Assembly: GCF_003574355.1 (NCBI RefSeq)
Contig: NZ_QWLB01000035.1
Coordinates: forward strand, 1 to 33,540
From: Meiothermus granaticius NBRC 107808
GTDB taxonomy: Bacteria > Deinococcota > Deinococci > Deinococcales > Thermaceae
Direction: 5' to 3'
Length of the DNA: 33,540 nucleotides
Shown: positions 7,486 through 16,180 of the stretch, piece after piece
How positions within the stretch are numbered: the stretch's first letter is position 1
Layout: each line of letters opens with the position of its first letter
Translations under genes and position numbers: made by a program
Notes under the pieces: model-generated
Database searches by the model: none
What the model was told of the DNA's origin: nothing
The model's input: only the letters and a program-made list of their open reading frames with translations

Positions 7486-8474
7486 CCCCTGCCCACCCCC
7501 GGTATGGGGCCAGCCTCGAGCGCCACCGCCTGTTGCAGTTCCACCCTGAGCGATACGGTCTGGCCGGGTTGGGCCTGGCTTTCATCGCCCTCCCAGTACA
7601 GCGAAAAACCCCGCCATTCAAGGCTCAGCACCGTACGGGCCCCCAGGAACAGCCGCTCCCGCACGGTAGCGGGCTCACCCGCCCCGAGGTGCAGGGCCCG
7701 GTTGGGAAGCAGGTGGGGCCGCTCAGAAAGCCCCAGAAGGCGGCTCTGCTCGGGGCTAAGCAGGTTCTTATGCCCCAGAAACGCCGCGGCCCAAGAGTCT
7801 TTGGGGTGGTTATACAGCCGTTCTGGGGTATCGATCTGGACCACCCGGCCCGCCCGCAGCAGCGCCACCCGATCGGCCAGGGCAAAGGCCTCGGGCTGGT
7901 CGTGGGTGACCACCAGGGTCAACACCCCGGCCCGGCGCAAAAGCCCCCGCAGCTCGAGCCACAACCCCTCGCGCAGCTCCCGGTCTAGCGCCCCCAGCGG
8001 CTCGTCCAGGAGCAGCACCCCAGGCAGATTGGCCAGCGCCCGAGCCAGGGCCACCCGCTGACGTTCCCCCCCCGAGAGGGCCTCCGGGCGCTTGTGGGCC
8101 TGGGGGCCCAGGCGGGTCAGCTCGAGCAGTTCGTCAACTCTCTTCTGCAGGCGGGTGGGCTCCCAGCGGGCCTCCCGCAAGCCAAAAGCCAGGTTATCCC
8201 GCACGTTGAGGTGGGGAAACAGCGCGTAGTCCTGAAAGACCATCCCGATTCCCCGCCGCTCGGGGGGGAGGGGGGTTAAGTCTACTCCGTCCAGGAGCAT
8301 GCGCGGGGGTGGGGAGTCCGGTGGCTCAAGCCCCGCAATCAGGCGAAGCAGGGTGGTTTTCCCGCTCCCCGAAGGCCCCAGCAACCCCAGGATTTCCCCG
8401 TCACCGACCTCCAAGAGCGGAACCTCGAGGGTAAAGGAGGCCAGGGTTTTGCGCAGATGCTCGAGGCGCAACAT
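7482..8474 (-). CDS. ABC importer ATPase with C-terminal TOBE-like region; probably thiamine (ThiQ-like)
   Basis: ATPase of the FbpC/PotA/ThiQ group, 330 residues. Walker A GPSGSGKT (33-40), Q-loop VFQDYALF, signature LSGGERQ, Walker B LLLDEPLGALD, H-loop VTHDQ. After about residue 230 a beta-rich TOBE-like region follows (TVRERLFLGARTVLSLEW ... VSLRVELQQAV), which classical ThiQ lacks. The fold alone would allow iron, sulfate, polyamine or thiamine uptake. The ATGA overlap with thiN is the reason thiamine or a precursor is preferred. The permease and binding protein are not in this window. The gene starts 9 bases after the glmM stop without a clear ribosome site. Confidence 0.85.
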   Translation of the reverse strand: MLRLEHLRKTLASFTLEVPLLEVGDGEILGLLGPSGSGKTTLLRLIAGLEPPDSPPPRMLLDGVDLTPLPPERRGIGMVFQDYALFPHLNVRDNLAFGLREARWEPTRLQKRVDELLELTRLGPQAHKRPEALSGGERQRVALARALANLPGVLLLDEPLGALDRELREGLWLELRGLLRRAGVLTLVVTHDQPEAFALADRVALLRAGRVVQIDTPERLYNHPKDSWAAAFLGHKNLLSPEQSRLLGLSERPHLLPNRALHLGAGEPATVRERLFLGARTVLSLEWRGFSLYWEGDESQAQPGQTVSLRVELQQAVALEAGPIPGVGRG

Positions 8475-8483
8475 CTGTGAACT

Positions 8484-9797
8484 TCAGGCCAGGGCCTTGT
8501 CCAGTTGCTCTACAAGGTTGACCAGCTCTGCCGAGACCGACTCAATGAGCCCTGCCGGGCCCTCGACCATCACCCGCACCAGGCTCTCGGTCCCCGAGGG
8601 GCGCACGTTAACCCGCCCCTGGCCGGATAGCTGAGCCTCGGTCTGGGCGATGGCAGCCTGGAGCTGGGGGCTTTTCATCAGGGCGGCTTTATCCCGCACC
8701 CGAACGTTTTTGAGAAGCTGAGGATACATCGGCAGGGCGTCGTACCACTCCGACAGATCCCGACCGGATTCGCGCAGGGCTTTTAGGGTGAGGATTGCGG
8801 TCAGCATCCCATCGCCGGTGGGGGCGTGGTCTAAAAACAACACGTGACCGCTCTGCTCCCCCCCCAGGCTCAGGCCGCTCGAGCGCAGCTTCTCATAGAC
8901 ATAGCGGTCGCCCACCGCGGTACGGAAAAAGTTGATCCCGGCTTCCCGCAGCCGCACCTCCAGGCCCATGTTGCTCATCAGGGTGCCCACCACTCCGGGC
9001 TCGTGCCGCACCATCGCGTTGAGGTAGAGCATGTGATCCCCGTGGAATTCCCGCCCCTTGCGGTCCACCAAAATCACCCGGTCGCCATCCCCATCGAAGG
9101 CCGCCCCCAGATCAAACCCGCCGTCTACAACCTGTTTTTGCAGGGCCTGGGGATGGGTTGAGCCACACCCTCGGTTGATGTTGCGTCCGTCTGGGGTGTT
9201 GAACAGCACAAAGACCTCCGCCCCCAGCCCCTGAAACAACCGATGGGCCAGGCGATAGGTGGCCCCATTGGCGGTGTCCAGGGCAATGCGCAGGCCCTCG
9301 AGGCTCTCCCCTTTGCTCAGGAGAAAATCCAGGTACATACGCTCGGCCTCGCTGAAATCCGAGACCGTGCCCATACCCTCGGTGCTGAACTCACGCCCCA
9401 ATAACCCCTCGATCTCGGCTTCCACCGCATCGGGCAGCTTGTCCCCATCTGCACTGAAAAACTTAATGCCGTTGTCGGTGTAGGGGTTGTGGCTGGCGGA
9501 GATCATCACCCCTGCGGTGGCCCCCAAGGTCCGGGTCAGGTGCGCTACCCCTGGGGTGGGGAGAACGCTCAGGTGCTCCACCCGCACCCCTTGCGACATC
9601 AGCCCAGCGGCCAGGGCGGCCTCGAGCAGGTCGCAGGACTGCCGGGTATCTTTGCCCAAGAGCACCACCGGTCGCTTGGCGTGGGCCCGGAAATAGGCCC
9701 CTGCCGCCTGGCCCAGCTTCAGTACGAACTCCGGGGTGAGGGGCGGCTCTCCCGCAATCCCCCGCACCCCATCGGTTCCAAAATAGCGTCGCTCCAT
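8484..9797 (-). CDS. glmM: Phosphoglucosamine mutase
   Basis: Converts glucosamine-6-phosphate to glucosamine-1-phosphate on the way to UDP-GlcNAc for peptidoglycan. 437 residues, full length. It begins RRYFGTDGVRG, the N-terminal signature of the family. The phosphoserine loop is ISASHNPYTDNG (99-110) with Ser102 as the expected phosphorylated residue, the same number as in E. coli GlmM. The magnesium loop FDGDGDR and the sugar loop GGEQSGH follow. The C-terminal phosphate loop is RVNVRPSGTESLVRVM. Start ATG 9797 lies 8 bases from TACACT (9811-9806). Part of the minus-strand run polA - glmM - ATPase - thiN. Confidence 0.96.
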   Translation of the reverse strand: MERRYFGTDGVRGIAGEPPLTPEFVLKLGQAAGAYFRAHAKRPVVLLGKDTRQSCDLLEAALAAGLMSQGVRVEHLSVLPTPGVAHLTRTLGATAGVMISASHNPYTDNGIKFFSADGDKLPDAVEAEIEGLLGREFSTEGMGTVSDFSEAERMYLDFLLSKGESLEGLRIALDTANGATYRLAHRLFQGLGAEVFVLFNTPDGRNINRGCGSTHPQALQKQVVDGGFDLGAAFDGDGDRVILVDRKGREFHGDHMLYLNAMVRHEPGVVGTLMSNMGLEVRLREAGINFFRTAVGDRYVYEKLRSSGLSLGGEQSGHVLFLDHAPTGDGMLTAILTLKALRESGRDLSEWYDALPMYPQLLKNVRVRDKAALMKSPQLQAAIAQTEAQLSGQGRVNVRPSGTESLVRVMVEGPAGLIESVSAELVNLVEQLDKALA

Positions 9798-9805
9798 CGC
9801 CCCTT

Positions 9806-9811
9806 AGTGTA
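9806..9811 (-). promoter_or_regulatory. Putative -10 (TACACT) of glmM
   Basis: TACACT, then aaggggcg, then the glmM ATG. A short or absent leader is implied; the aaggggcg stretch may still serve as ribosome site if transcription starts a few bases earlier. No good -35 is visible. It would let glmM, the ATPase and thiN be transcribed independently of polA. Confidence 0.4.
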
Positions 9812-9854
9812 TACCGGGCCCGCTGCCGCCCAGGGCTCGTTCAAACACCGCCCC

Positions 9855-12374
9855 TCACTTGGCCTCGAGCCAGTTGGGCCCAATTCCAATCCCCACCTCG
9901 ATCGGCACCTCGAAGCTCCAAGCCCCCTGCATGGCCTCCTGGATGATCCGGGCCACCTCCTCGGCCTTGGCTTCCGGGGCCTCCGCGACCAGCTCATCGT
10001 GGACTTGCAGCACCAAATGCGCCCCCAACGGCTCCAACCGGGGCTGCACCTTGACCATCGCCAGCTTGATCAAATCGGCAGCGGTGCCCTGCAGGGGCAT
10101 GTTGAACGCCATTCGCTCGGCGGCCTCGCGCACGTTTTTGATCCGGCTGTTCAGGTCGGGGACGAAGCGCTTGCGCCCAAACAGGGTCTCGACATAGCCC
10201 TTCTCCCGCCCTCCTGCCAGGGTTTGCTCAATCCAGGCTTTGACCTTAGGGTAACCTGCGAAGTAGCGCTCGATGAACTCGGTGGCCTCAGCATAGGGGA
10301 TGCCCAGCTCGTTGGAGAGGCGATGGGCCGACATGCCGTAGAGCACTCCAAAATTGATGGTCTTCGCCGCTCGGCGCTGATCGGGCTGGACCGCCTCCGG
10401 CTTCACCCCAAACATCCACGCCGCGGTCTGGGTGTGGATATCGGCCCGCTGCTGGAAAACCCGCTTGAGGTTCTCGTCCCCCGACATGTGGGCCAGGATC
10501 CGCAGCTCAATCTGCGAGTAGTCTGCAGTGACCAACTGCATCCCCGGTGCAGCGATAAAACCCTTGCGGATGCGCCGCCCGAGCTCGGTACGCACCGGGA
10601 TATTTTGCAGGTTGGGGTCGCTGCTCGAGAGCCGCCCGGTAGCTGCCACGGTCTGGTTGAAACGGGTGTGCAGGCGCCCGGTTCGGGGGTGAACCAGCTT
10701 GGGCAGCGGGTCGAGGTAGGTGTTTTTGAGCTTGGTCAGCTCGCGATACTGCAAGATCTTGTCCACGATCTCGTGATCCGAGCGCAGGTCTTCCAACACG
10801 CTGGCCGCGGTGCTGCGCTTGCCGGTGGTGGTCTTCTTGCCCGAGCCCAGCTTGAGTTCATCGTAGAGCACGGTCTCGAGCTGATCCCTCGAGCCCAGGT
10901 TGAAAGGATGCCCGGCCAAACGGTGAATCTGGGCCTCCAAGTAGGTGATTTCCCTGCCCAGCTCCTCAGAGATCTGGCCCAGGTAAGCCGCATCCAGCCG
11001 AACTCCGGTGGCCTCCATCTGGGCCAGCACCCGCGAGAGCGGCTTCTCGATCTCGTGGTAAAGCCAGGCAATCTGGGGGTTGTGGCCAATCCGGGTTTGC
11101 AGGGTGTCCCACAGGGTCTGCGCTACCTGGGCCCGGGCGACCGGGTCATCGGTCCAGTCCCCGGCACCATAGCGCCGGGCGGTGCTGGCCGGGTCGGAGT
11201 TGGAGGGATCGTAGAGGTAGGCCAGCAGCAAAGGATCATCGCCAGGCGGAACCCAAACCCCAGCACACTGGGCGTAGACCGAAAGGTCCTTAGCCGCCAG
11301 GCAGCGGAGTTCTGGGAAGCGCCGTAGCTCCTTGGCATCGGCCGGGGCCCGGTAGACCCGCCCCGGGCTGGCGGCCCCCAGCCCCGTCAGGTTGGCCCAC
11401 ATCGGCTGGGCCCGGTCCAGGGTATAGCCCAGAAAAGCCCCTTCCGGGGGAGGCCAGTCCCCCTCCAGGGTCGGGGCTGGAACGGCCAACAGGTTCATCT
11501 CGCGCAAGATGCTGCCAAACTCCAGGCGCTCCAGTTCCTCGCGCAGGCCCATACGGTCGGGGTCGCGGCGGTGGCAGGCGCGAAAATCCACCTCCAGGGG
11601 CACCTCGGTCTGGATGCGCGAGAGGGCGTGGGAGAGCTGCACGTTATCACGGCTGCTCTCGAGGCTCGAGCGCAGCTTGGGTGAAAGCTTCTCCAGGTGG
11701 GCATAGAGCCCCTCGAGGCTGCCCCACTCTTGCAGCAGCTTGGCCGCGGTCTTTTCACCGATGCCTTTGGCCCCAGGCAGGTTATCGGAAGAGTCCCCCA
11801 CCAAAGCCCGGTAATCCACCCACTGCGAAACCTCCACCCCGTACTTTTCCTTGACCACCTCCGGGGTAATGACCCGCCCATCCGGCAGCACTACCTGCAC
11901 CTGCTCGCTCAGCAGTTGGAAGCTGTCACGGTCAGCCGTAGCGATGCGCACGGGGTAGCCCTCGCGCTCGGCCTTGCGGGCCAGGCTGCCGATCACATCG
12001 TCGGCCTCCACCCCGGCCACCTCGAGCCGCTGCAAGCCCATCAGGTCCACGATGCGCTTGATGTGCTCGAGCTGGGGCTTGAAATCGTCGGGGGTGGGGG
12101 CCCGGCCAGCCTTGTACTCGGCATAGGAGTCGTGGCGGAAGGTTTTGGCTGGGGCGTCGAAGACCACGATCACGCAGTCCCCGTCTTCCCTCAGCAGCTT
12201 GAGCAGGGTACGCAAAAAGCCAAATACGGCCTGAGTGGGCTCACCGCGAGAGGTGGAGAGCTTCTCGAAAGCAAAATAGCTGCGATAGGCCAGGTGGTGC
12301 CCATCGATCAGCCAAACGCGGTCGGGCCTGGGTAGGGCCCCGGACTCCTCAGGAAATAAACCGAGCTGCTGCAC
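9855..12374 (-). CDS. polA: DNA polymerase I, Taq type
   Basis: Replication and repair polymerase of 839 residues (Taq is 832). The N-terminal 5'-nuclease has GVEADDVIG, ATADRDS and LVGDSSDNLPGAKGIGEKTA. The middle 3'-5' exonuclease region resembles Taq (PPGDDPLLLAYLYDPSN) and lacks the DEDD carboxylates of proofreading enzymes, so it should not proofread. Polymerase motif A is DYSQIELR (about 615-622), motif B RRAAKTINFGVLYG with phenylalanine at the sugar-selection site as in Taq, and motif C VHDE. The GTG start at 12374 is used because TACAAT, a perfect -10, lies 6 bases upstream and no in-frame ATG precedes the RVWLIDGHH core. Confidence 0.96.
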   Translation of the reverse strand: MQQLGLFPEESGALPRPDRVWLIDGHHLAYRSYFAFEKLSTSRGEPTQAVFGFLRTLLKLLREDGDCVIVVFDAPAKTFRHDSYAEYKAGRAPTPDDFKPQLEHIKRIVDLMGLQRLEVAGVEADDVIGSLARKAEREGYPVRIATADRDSFQLLSEQVQVVLPDGRVITPEVVKEKYGVEVSQWVDYRALVGDSSDNLPGAKGIGEKTAAKLLQEWGSLEGLYAHLEKLSPKLRSSLESSRDNVQLSHALSRIQTEVPLEVDFRACHRRDPDRMGLREELERLEFGSILREMNLLAVPAPTLEGDWPPPEGAFLGYTLDRAQPMWANLTGLGAASPGRVYRAPADAKELRRFPELRCLAAKDLSVYAQCAGVWVPPGDDPLLLAYLYDPSNSDPASTARRYGAGDWTDDPVARAQVAQTLWDTLQTRIGHNPQIAWLYHEIEKPLSRVLAQMEATGVRLDAAYLGQISEELGREITYLEAQIHRLAGHPFNLGSRDQLETVLYDELKLGSGKKTTTGKRSTAASVLEDLRSDHEIVDKILQYRELTKLKNTYLDPLPKLVHPRTGRLHTRFNQTVAATGRLSSSDPNLQNIPVRTELGRRIRKGFIAAPGMQLVTADYSQIELRILAHMSGDENLKRVFQQRADIHTQTAAWMFGVKPEAVQPDQRRAAKTINFGVLYGMSAHRLSNELGIPYAEATEFIERYFAGYPKVKAWIEQTLAGGREKGYVETLFGRKRFVPDLNSRIKNVREAAERMAFNMPLQGTAADLIKLAMVKVQPRLEPLGAHLVLQVHDELVAEAPEAKAEEVARIIQEAMQGAWSFEVPIEVGIGIGPNWLEAK

Positions 12375-12380
12375 AGGAGC

Positions 12381-12386
12381 ATTGTA
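12381..12386 (-). promoter_or_regulatory. -10 (TACAAT) of polA, leaderless spacing
   Basis: TACAAT on the minus strand, then gctcct and the polA GTG. The hexamer differs from TATAAT at one position only. The -35 region is poor. A leaderless GTG-initiated message is implied. Confidence 0.55.
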
Positions 12387-12427
12387 CCCGGATTCGGTTA
12401 AGAACAGAACGAAGCGCGGTACCCCGC

Positions 12428-13006
12428 CTAGGGCAGCCGCTCGAGCTGGGCCCTTCCCCGGCTCAGGTCACGCAGCCGCTCGGCAAAGGACTCCAACTGG
12501 GCCTCCTCGAGGAGCAGCACCAGTTGGAAGCCCTGCTCGGTATAGGTTTCCGACTCGCGCTGCACCCCCGTCAGCAGATGGAACACCGTGTTGCTCAGTT
12601 CAAAGGGGGCCTGGAGCCGCAGCCGCGCCATCGGCAGCACTTCCCGCTTGGGAGCTTGCCGCAGGCACTCCGCTGCCGCCCCGGAATACGCCCGTATCAA
12701 TCCACCGGCGCCCAATTTGACCCCACCGAAATACCGGGTCACCACCACCATTACCCCGTCTAACCCCTGCCCCTCGATGGCGCTCAGGACCGGACGGCCA
12801 GCCGTTCCGGCGGGCTCGCCGTCGTCGGCGAAGCGATACAACAGACCAATTTTGTAGGCCCAGACGTTGTGGGTGGCCTCTGGCTCCCGCGCCTGCGCCA
12901 ACCACTCCAGAGCCGCCTGGGGCGACCCCACCGGGGCGGCTTTGGCGATGAAACGCGAGCCCTTGACCTCGAGGGCATAGCGAAAGGGGCCAGCCAGGGT
13001 GGTCAT
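12428..13006 (-). CDS. yigZ: YigZ/IMPACT family protein (UPF0029)
   Basis: A 192-residue cytoplasmic protein of the YigZ/IMPACT family. The signature DDGEPAGTAGRPVL occurs at about 61-74 after THNVWAYKIG, and VTRYFGGVKLGAGGLIRAY follows; these are the most conserved stretches of the N-terminal IMPACT domain. The C-terminal ferredoxin-like domain (DUF1949 type) covers roughly 135-190. Eukaryotic IMPACT modulates Gcn2; the bacterial role is unsettled. The ATG at 13006 is 6 bases after the aroE stop, and the ribosome site GAGGGGG overlaps that stop, so it is coupled to aroE. Confidence 0.92.
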   Translation of the reverse strand: MTTLAGPFRYALEVKGSRFIAKAAPVGSPQAALEWLAQAREPEATHNVWAYKIGLLYRFADDGEPAGTAGRPVLSAIEGQGLDGVMVVVTRYFGGVKLGAGGLIRAYSGAAAECLRQAPKREVLPMARLRLQAPFELSNTVFHLLTGVQRESETYTEQGFQLVLLLEEAQLESFAERLRDLSRGRAQLERLP

Positions 13007-13012
13007 GCCCCC

Positions 13013-13819
13013 TCACTGCGCATCCAAGGCGGCTCGGGCCGCCCGGTACATCACATCCACATCGGGCTTGACCCCTGTCCATAGCTCAAAAGCCAGGGCC
13101 CCCTGCCACACCAGCATCGGCAACCCCCCCAGCGTGCGCAGCCCAGCCGCCTTAGCCTCGCGCAGCAGCCGGGTGTGTTCAGGGGTGTACACGATGTCCA
13201 CCACCGCGCCACTATGGGGCAGTTCCAGGCCCTCGAGCGGCGAGGCGGTGGGGTCTTTCATCCCCACCGAGGTGGTGTTGATCAAGAGGTCACAGGTTCT
13301 GAGGGCATGGGGCAGGGCCGCCGGGCTCAGCACCCCCACCCCCAGCTCGGCTGCCAGGGCTTCCGCCCGCTCGAGGGTGCGGTTGTAGAGCAGCACCTTG
13401 GCCCCGCCCTTTTTGAGGGCGTAAGCCACCCCTCGAGCCGCGCCCCCCGCGCCCAAAACCAAAGCCCGCTGCCGCTTGTAGGCCAAGCCCGCTTCCTCTA
13501 GGCTCTTCAAAAACCCTGGGGCATCGGTATTAAACCCCACCAAGACCCCTGCCCGGTTGAGGATGGTGTTCACTGCGCCAATGGCCTGGGCCTCGTCCGA
13601 AAGCTCATCCAGGTAGGGAATCACCCGCTCCTTAAGGGGAATTGTGACATTCACCCCGGTGAACTCACGCCGCACCTCCTGCATGCGGGCTCGCAGAAAC
13701 TCCGGTGGGGTCGGCAAAACCCGGTAAGAACCCTCGAGCCCGGCGGCCTTCAGGGCGGCTTCGTGCAGGACTGGGGAGAGGGAATGCGTGAGGGGAAATC
13801 CTAAAATACCAAGCTTCAC
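13013..13819 (-). CDS. aroE: Shikimate dehydrogenase
   Basis: NADP-dependent reduction of 3-dehydroshikimate to shikimate in aromatic amino-acid synthesis. 268 residues from the GTG at 13819. Substrate-binding residues are in HSLSP (near 12-16) and NVTIPLKE, which carries the catalytic lysine; GAVNTI and FNTDAPGF (catalytic aspartate) follow. The Rossmann loop is [10 protein letters not shown], the NADP-specific basic loop YNRTLERAE, and the C-terminal GLPMLVWQGALAFELWTG is typical. The start is chosen because the product then begins KLGILGFPLTHSLSP and TACAAT lies exactly 7 bases upstream; the reading frame extends 18 codons further without family similarity. Confidence 0.95.
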   Translation of the reverse strand: MKLGILGFPLTHSLSPVLHEAALKAAGLEGSYRVLPTPPEFLRARMQEVRREFTGVNVTIPLKERVIPYLDELSDEAQAIGAVNTILNRAGVLVGFNTDAPGFLKSLEEAGLAYKRQRALVLGAGGAARGVAYALKKGGAKVLLYNRTLERAEALAAELGVGVLSPAALPHALRTCDLLINTTSVGMKDPTASPLEGLELPHSGAVVDIVYTPEHTRLLREAKAAGLRTLGGLPMLVWQGALAFELWTGVKPDVDVMYRAARAALDAQ

Positions 13820-13826
13820 AGCCCGA

Positions 13827-13832
13827 ATTGTA
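13827..13832 (-). promoter_or_regulatory. -10 (TACAAT) of aroE, leaderless spacing
   Basis: TACAAT on the minus strand, then tcgggct and the aroE GTG. Same hexamer as at polA. No convincing -35 at the normal distance. Confidence 0.5.
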
Positions 13833-13924
13833 CTCAAGGGGAACGGGGGATGGGGCCTGCCGCCCGGCCCCAAACTTCTGGCTCACCTATCCACCCTCGT
13901 TTTCGGTCATGCTAGAGAGCGCCT

Positions 13925-16180
13925 GTGCTGCCCAAAGAGCTCTTTCCCTACCCCAACTACAGCGAGTGGCTGCGCGACCTGGAAGGGTATGCAGGCCAGC
14001 TCAAACTGGCCCGTACCCTTCCGCCGAGCCCTCCGGAGCCCAGCCCCTATCACGGGGTTTTCGCAGGCCTGCTCCAGGCCCTGGAGCTTGTCCCCTACAG
14101 CTTTCAGGCCGAAGCCCTGCAGCGGCTGGAGCAGGGGCAAAACCTGGTCCTCTCGAGTTCAACGGCCTCGGGCAAAAGCCTGGTGTTTCAGGTGCCGGTG
14201 CTGAAGGCTGCGCTCGAGGGGCAGACCGCGCTGCTGCTCTACCCCACCAAGGCCCTTGCCCACGACCAGCTCAAGCGCCTACGGGCCATGGGCCAGGTTT
14301 TCGAGGTCTCTAACCGCATCTTCTCCTATGATGGCGATACCCCCGATTCGCAGCGCCGCCAGGCCCGCCAGCAGGGGCAGGTCCTGCTGACCAACCCAGA
14401 CATGCTCCACTTCGGAATCCTGCCGCGCCACGCGGAGTGGGCTGGATTCCTCTCGAGACTTCGCTATGTGGTAATTGACGAACTGCACGCCTACCGAGGG
14501 GTCTTCGGCACCCACACCGCCCTCATCCTGCAGCGGCTGATCCGATTGGCCAAGCACTATGGCGCACATCCACAGATTATCGCCGCCAGCGCCACCATCG
14601 CCAACCCCGCCGAGCACGCCTACAGCCTGACCGGGCTGGATTTCGCGGCGGTCTCGGCCAGGCCCTCTCGAGCGGAGCGCGAGTTTGGGGTATGGGTGCC
14701 CAAAGCCCTCGACAAGGAGGGCCACAGCCGCCGCAGCGCCAACGTCGAAGCGGCCCTGCTGGCCCGGTACGCCGCCGAGACCGGTCTGCGCACCCTGGTG
14801 TTTACCAATGCCCGCCGCACCGCCGAGCTGGTGGCCCGCTATGCGGCGGATCCCCGGGTTCAGCCCTACCGCGCAGGCTACACCCCACAGCAACGCCGCC
14901 GGCTGGAAGAAGCCTTAGACCGTGGCGAGGTGCGGGTGTTGGTGAGCACCAGCGCGCTCGAGCTAGGCATGGATATCGGTGGGCTGGATGTGGTCATCCT
15001 CCTGGGTTACCCTGGTTCGCTCAGCTCGTTCTGGCAGCGGGCTGGACGGGCCGGACGGGGGGTACAGCGCTCACTGGTGCTGTGGATTCCGCGCGAGGAT
15101 CCACTGGATGCCTTCTACGAAGGCCAGCCCGAGCTTCTGCTGGCCAGCCCGCCCGAGTCCGCCATCGCCGACCCCGATAACCCGGTGCTCTATCCGCTCC
15201 ACGCCCACTGCGCCGCCCGGGAGCAGCCCCTGGAGCCGCTCGAGCCCTTCCATAAACCCTGGCTCACCGCCAACCTGGTGGAAAAGGGAGGACGGTTTTA
15301 CAGCCCCAAACGCAACCCCCACCGCGATCTGGTGCTGCGCGGCTTCAGCCAAAGCTTTGCCTTGCGCGACAGCCAGGGAAAGCCCCTGGGGGTCCTGGAC
15401 GAGCGCCAGGCCTATTGGGAAGCCCACCCTGGGGCAGTGTATTTGCACCTGGGGGAAAGTTATTTGGTGCGCAACCTGGATCTGGAGCGACGCGAGATCG
15501 TGCTGCTGCCGGGGCTCGAGGACTACTACACCCAGCCTCGAGCCGAGACCGAGGTGGAGGTACTGGGCGGAGAGGAAATCGCCGCAGGCGTCTGGGTGGG
15601 GCCGGTCACCCTGCGGGAACGGGTCATCGGGTATGTCAAAAAGCGGTTTTTCAGCGAGGTGGTGCTGGAGGAAGTCCCGCTGACAATGCCCGAGCTGTGC
15701 TTTCAGACCGAGGCCCTCTGGTTTCATCCCACTGAGGGAATGGAGATCTTGCCCCCAGCAAGCCACAATCCCGGAACCCCCCAGCTGACCGAGGCCCTGA
15801 TTCCCAGCGCCCTTCACGCCCTCGAGCACGCCATGATCGGGCTACTGCCCCTGCTCGTGCTGGCCGAACGACAGGACGTAGGCGGGGTGTCCTACCCCTT
15901 TTATCCCAAACCGCTGCCCTCGGGGGCAGGGCCCACGATCTTCATCTACGACGGCTATCCTGGGGGCGTAGGATACGCCCGGGCCGCGGCCCGGCAGTTT
16001 GCTCGCTGGATTGGGGCCACCCGGGATCTGCTCTCGAGCTGCCCCTGTGAGAGCGGCTGCCCGCGCTGCATCCTCTCCCCTAAATGCGGCAATGGGAACC
16101 TATACCTCGATAAGGCCACCGCCCGGTTGCTGGCCGAGGGGTTAGCCGCGCGGTACGTTTACCCAGGCAAACCCAATTAG
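13925..16180 (+). CDS. DEXH-box helicase with DUF1998 zinc-binding C-terminus, MrfA-like
   Basis: Superfamily 2 DNA helicase, 751 residues. Q-motif PYSFQAEAL (57-65), motif I TASGKS (80-85), DEXH box as DELH, motif III SATIA, motif V STSALELGMDIGG, motif VI WQRAGRAGR. The C-terminal region ends in a five-cysteine cluster, Cys706, 708, 712, 715 and 721, within CPCESGCPRC plus a later Cys. It matches the DUF1998 metal site of MrfA/YprA, the Bacillus mitomycin-repair helicase (also yeast Hrq1-related). No MrfB-like exonuclease gene adjoins it. The GTG start is preceded by TAGAGA at 6 bases, an imperfect -10. Role in interstrand crosslink or bulky lesion repair is inferred from the family. Confidence 0.9.
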   Translation: MLPKELFPYPNYSEWLRDLEGYAGQLKLARTLPPSPPEPSPYHGVFAGLLQALELVPYSFQAEALQRLEQGQNLVLSSSTASGKSLVFQVPVLKAALEGQTALLLYPTKALAHDQLKRLRAMGQVFEVSNRIFSYDGDTPDSQRRQARQQGQVLLTNPDMLHFGILPRHAEWAGFLSRLRYVVIDELHAYRGVFGTHTALILQRLIRLAKHYGAHPQIIAASATIANPAEHAYSLTGLDFAAVSARPSRAEREFGVWVPKALDKEGHSRRSANVEAALLARYAAETGLRTLVFTNARRTAELVARYAADPRVQPYRAGYTPQQRRRLEEALDRGEVRVLVSTSALELGMDIGGLDVVILLGYPGSLSSFWQRAGRAGRGVQRSLVLWIPREDPLDAFYEGQPELLLASPPESAIADPDNPVLYPLHAHCAAREQPLEPLEPFHKPWLTANLVEKGGRFYSPKRNPHRDLVLRGFSQSFALRDSQGKPLGVLDERQAYWEAHPGAVYLHLGESYLVRNLDLERREIVLLPGLEDYYTQPRAETEVEVLGGEEIAAGVWVGPVTLRERVIGYVKKRFFSEVVLEEVPLTMPELCFQTEALWFHPTEGMEILPPASHNPGTPQLTEALIPSALHALEHAMIGLLPLLVLAERQDVGGVSYPFYPKPLPSGAGPTIFIYDGYPGGVGYARAAARQFARWIGATRDLLSSCPCESGCPRCILSPKCGNGNLYLDKATARLLAEGLAARYVYPGKPN

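Noticed and set aside
8475-8483. A TPP riboswitch in front of the thiamine-linked ATPase
   Set aside because: Only nine bases separate it from glmM, so there is no room; none is visible upstream of glmM either.
9489-11327. A 612-codon open frame on the plus strand opposite polA and glmM
   Set aside because: It is the antisense of two certain genes; GC-rich third positions keep the opposite frame open. The translation is rich in Gly, Leu, His and Gln without any domain.
13820-13873. An 18-codon upstream extension of aroE
   Set aside because: It has no family similarity, and a TACAAT box 7 bases before the GTG at 13819 places the start there.
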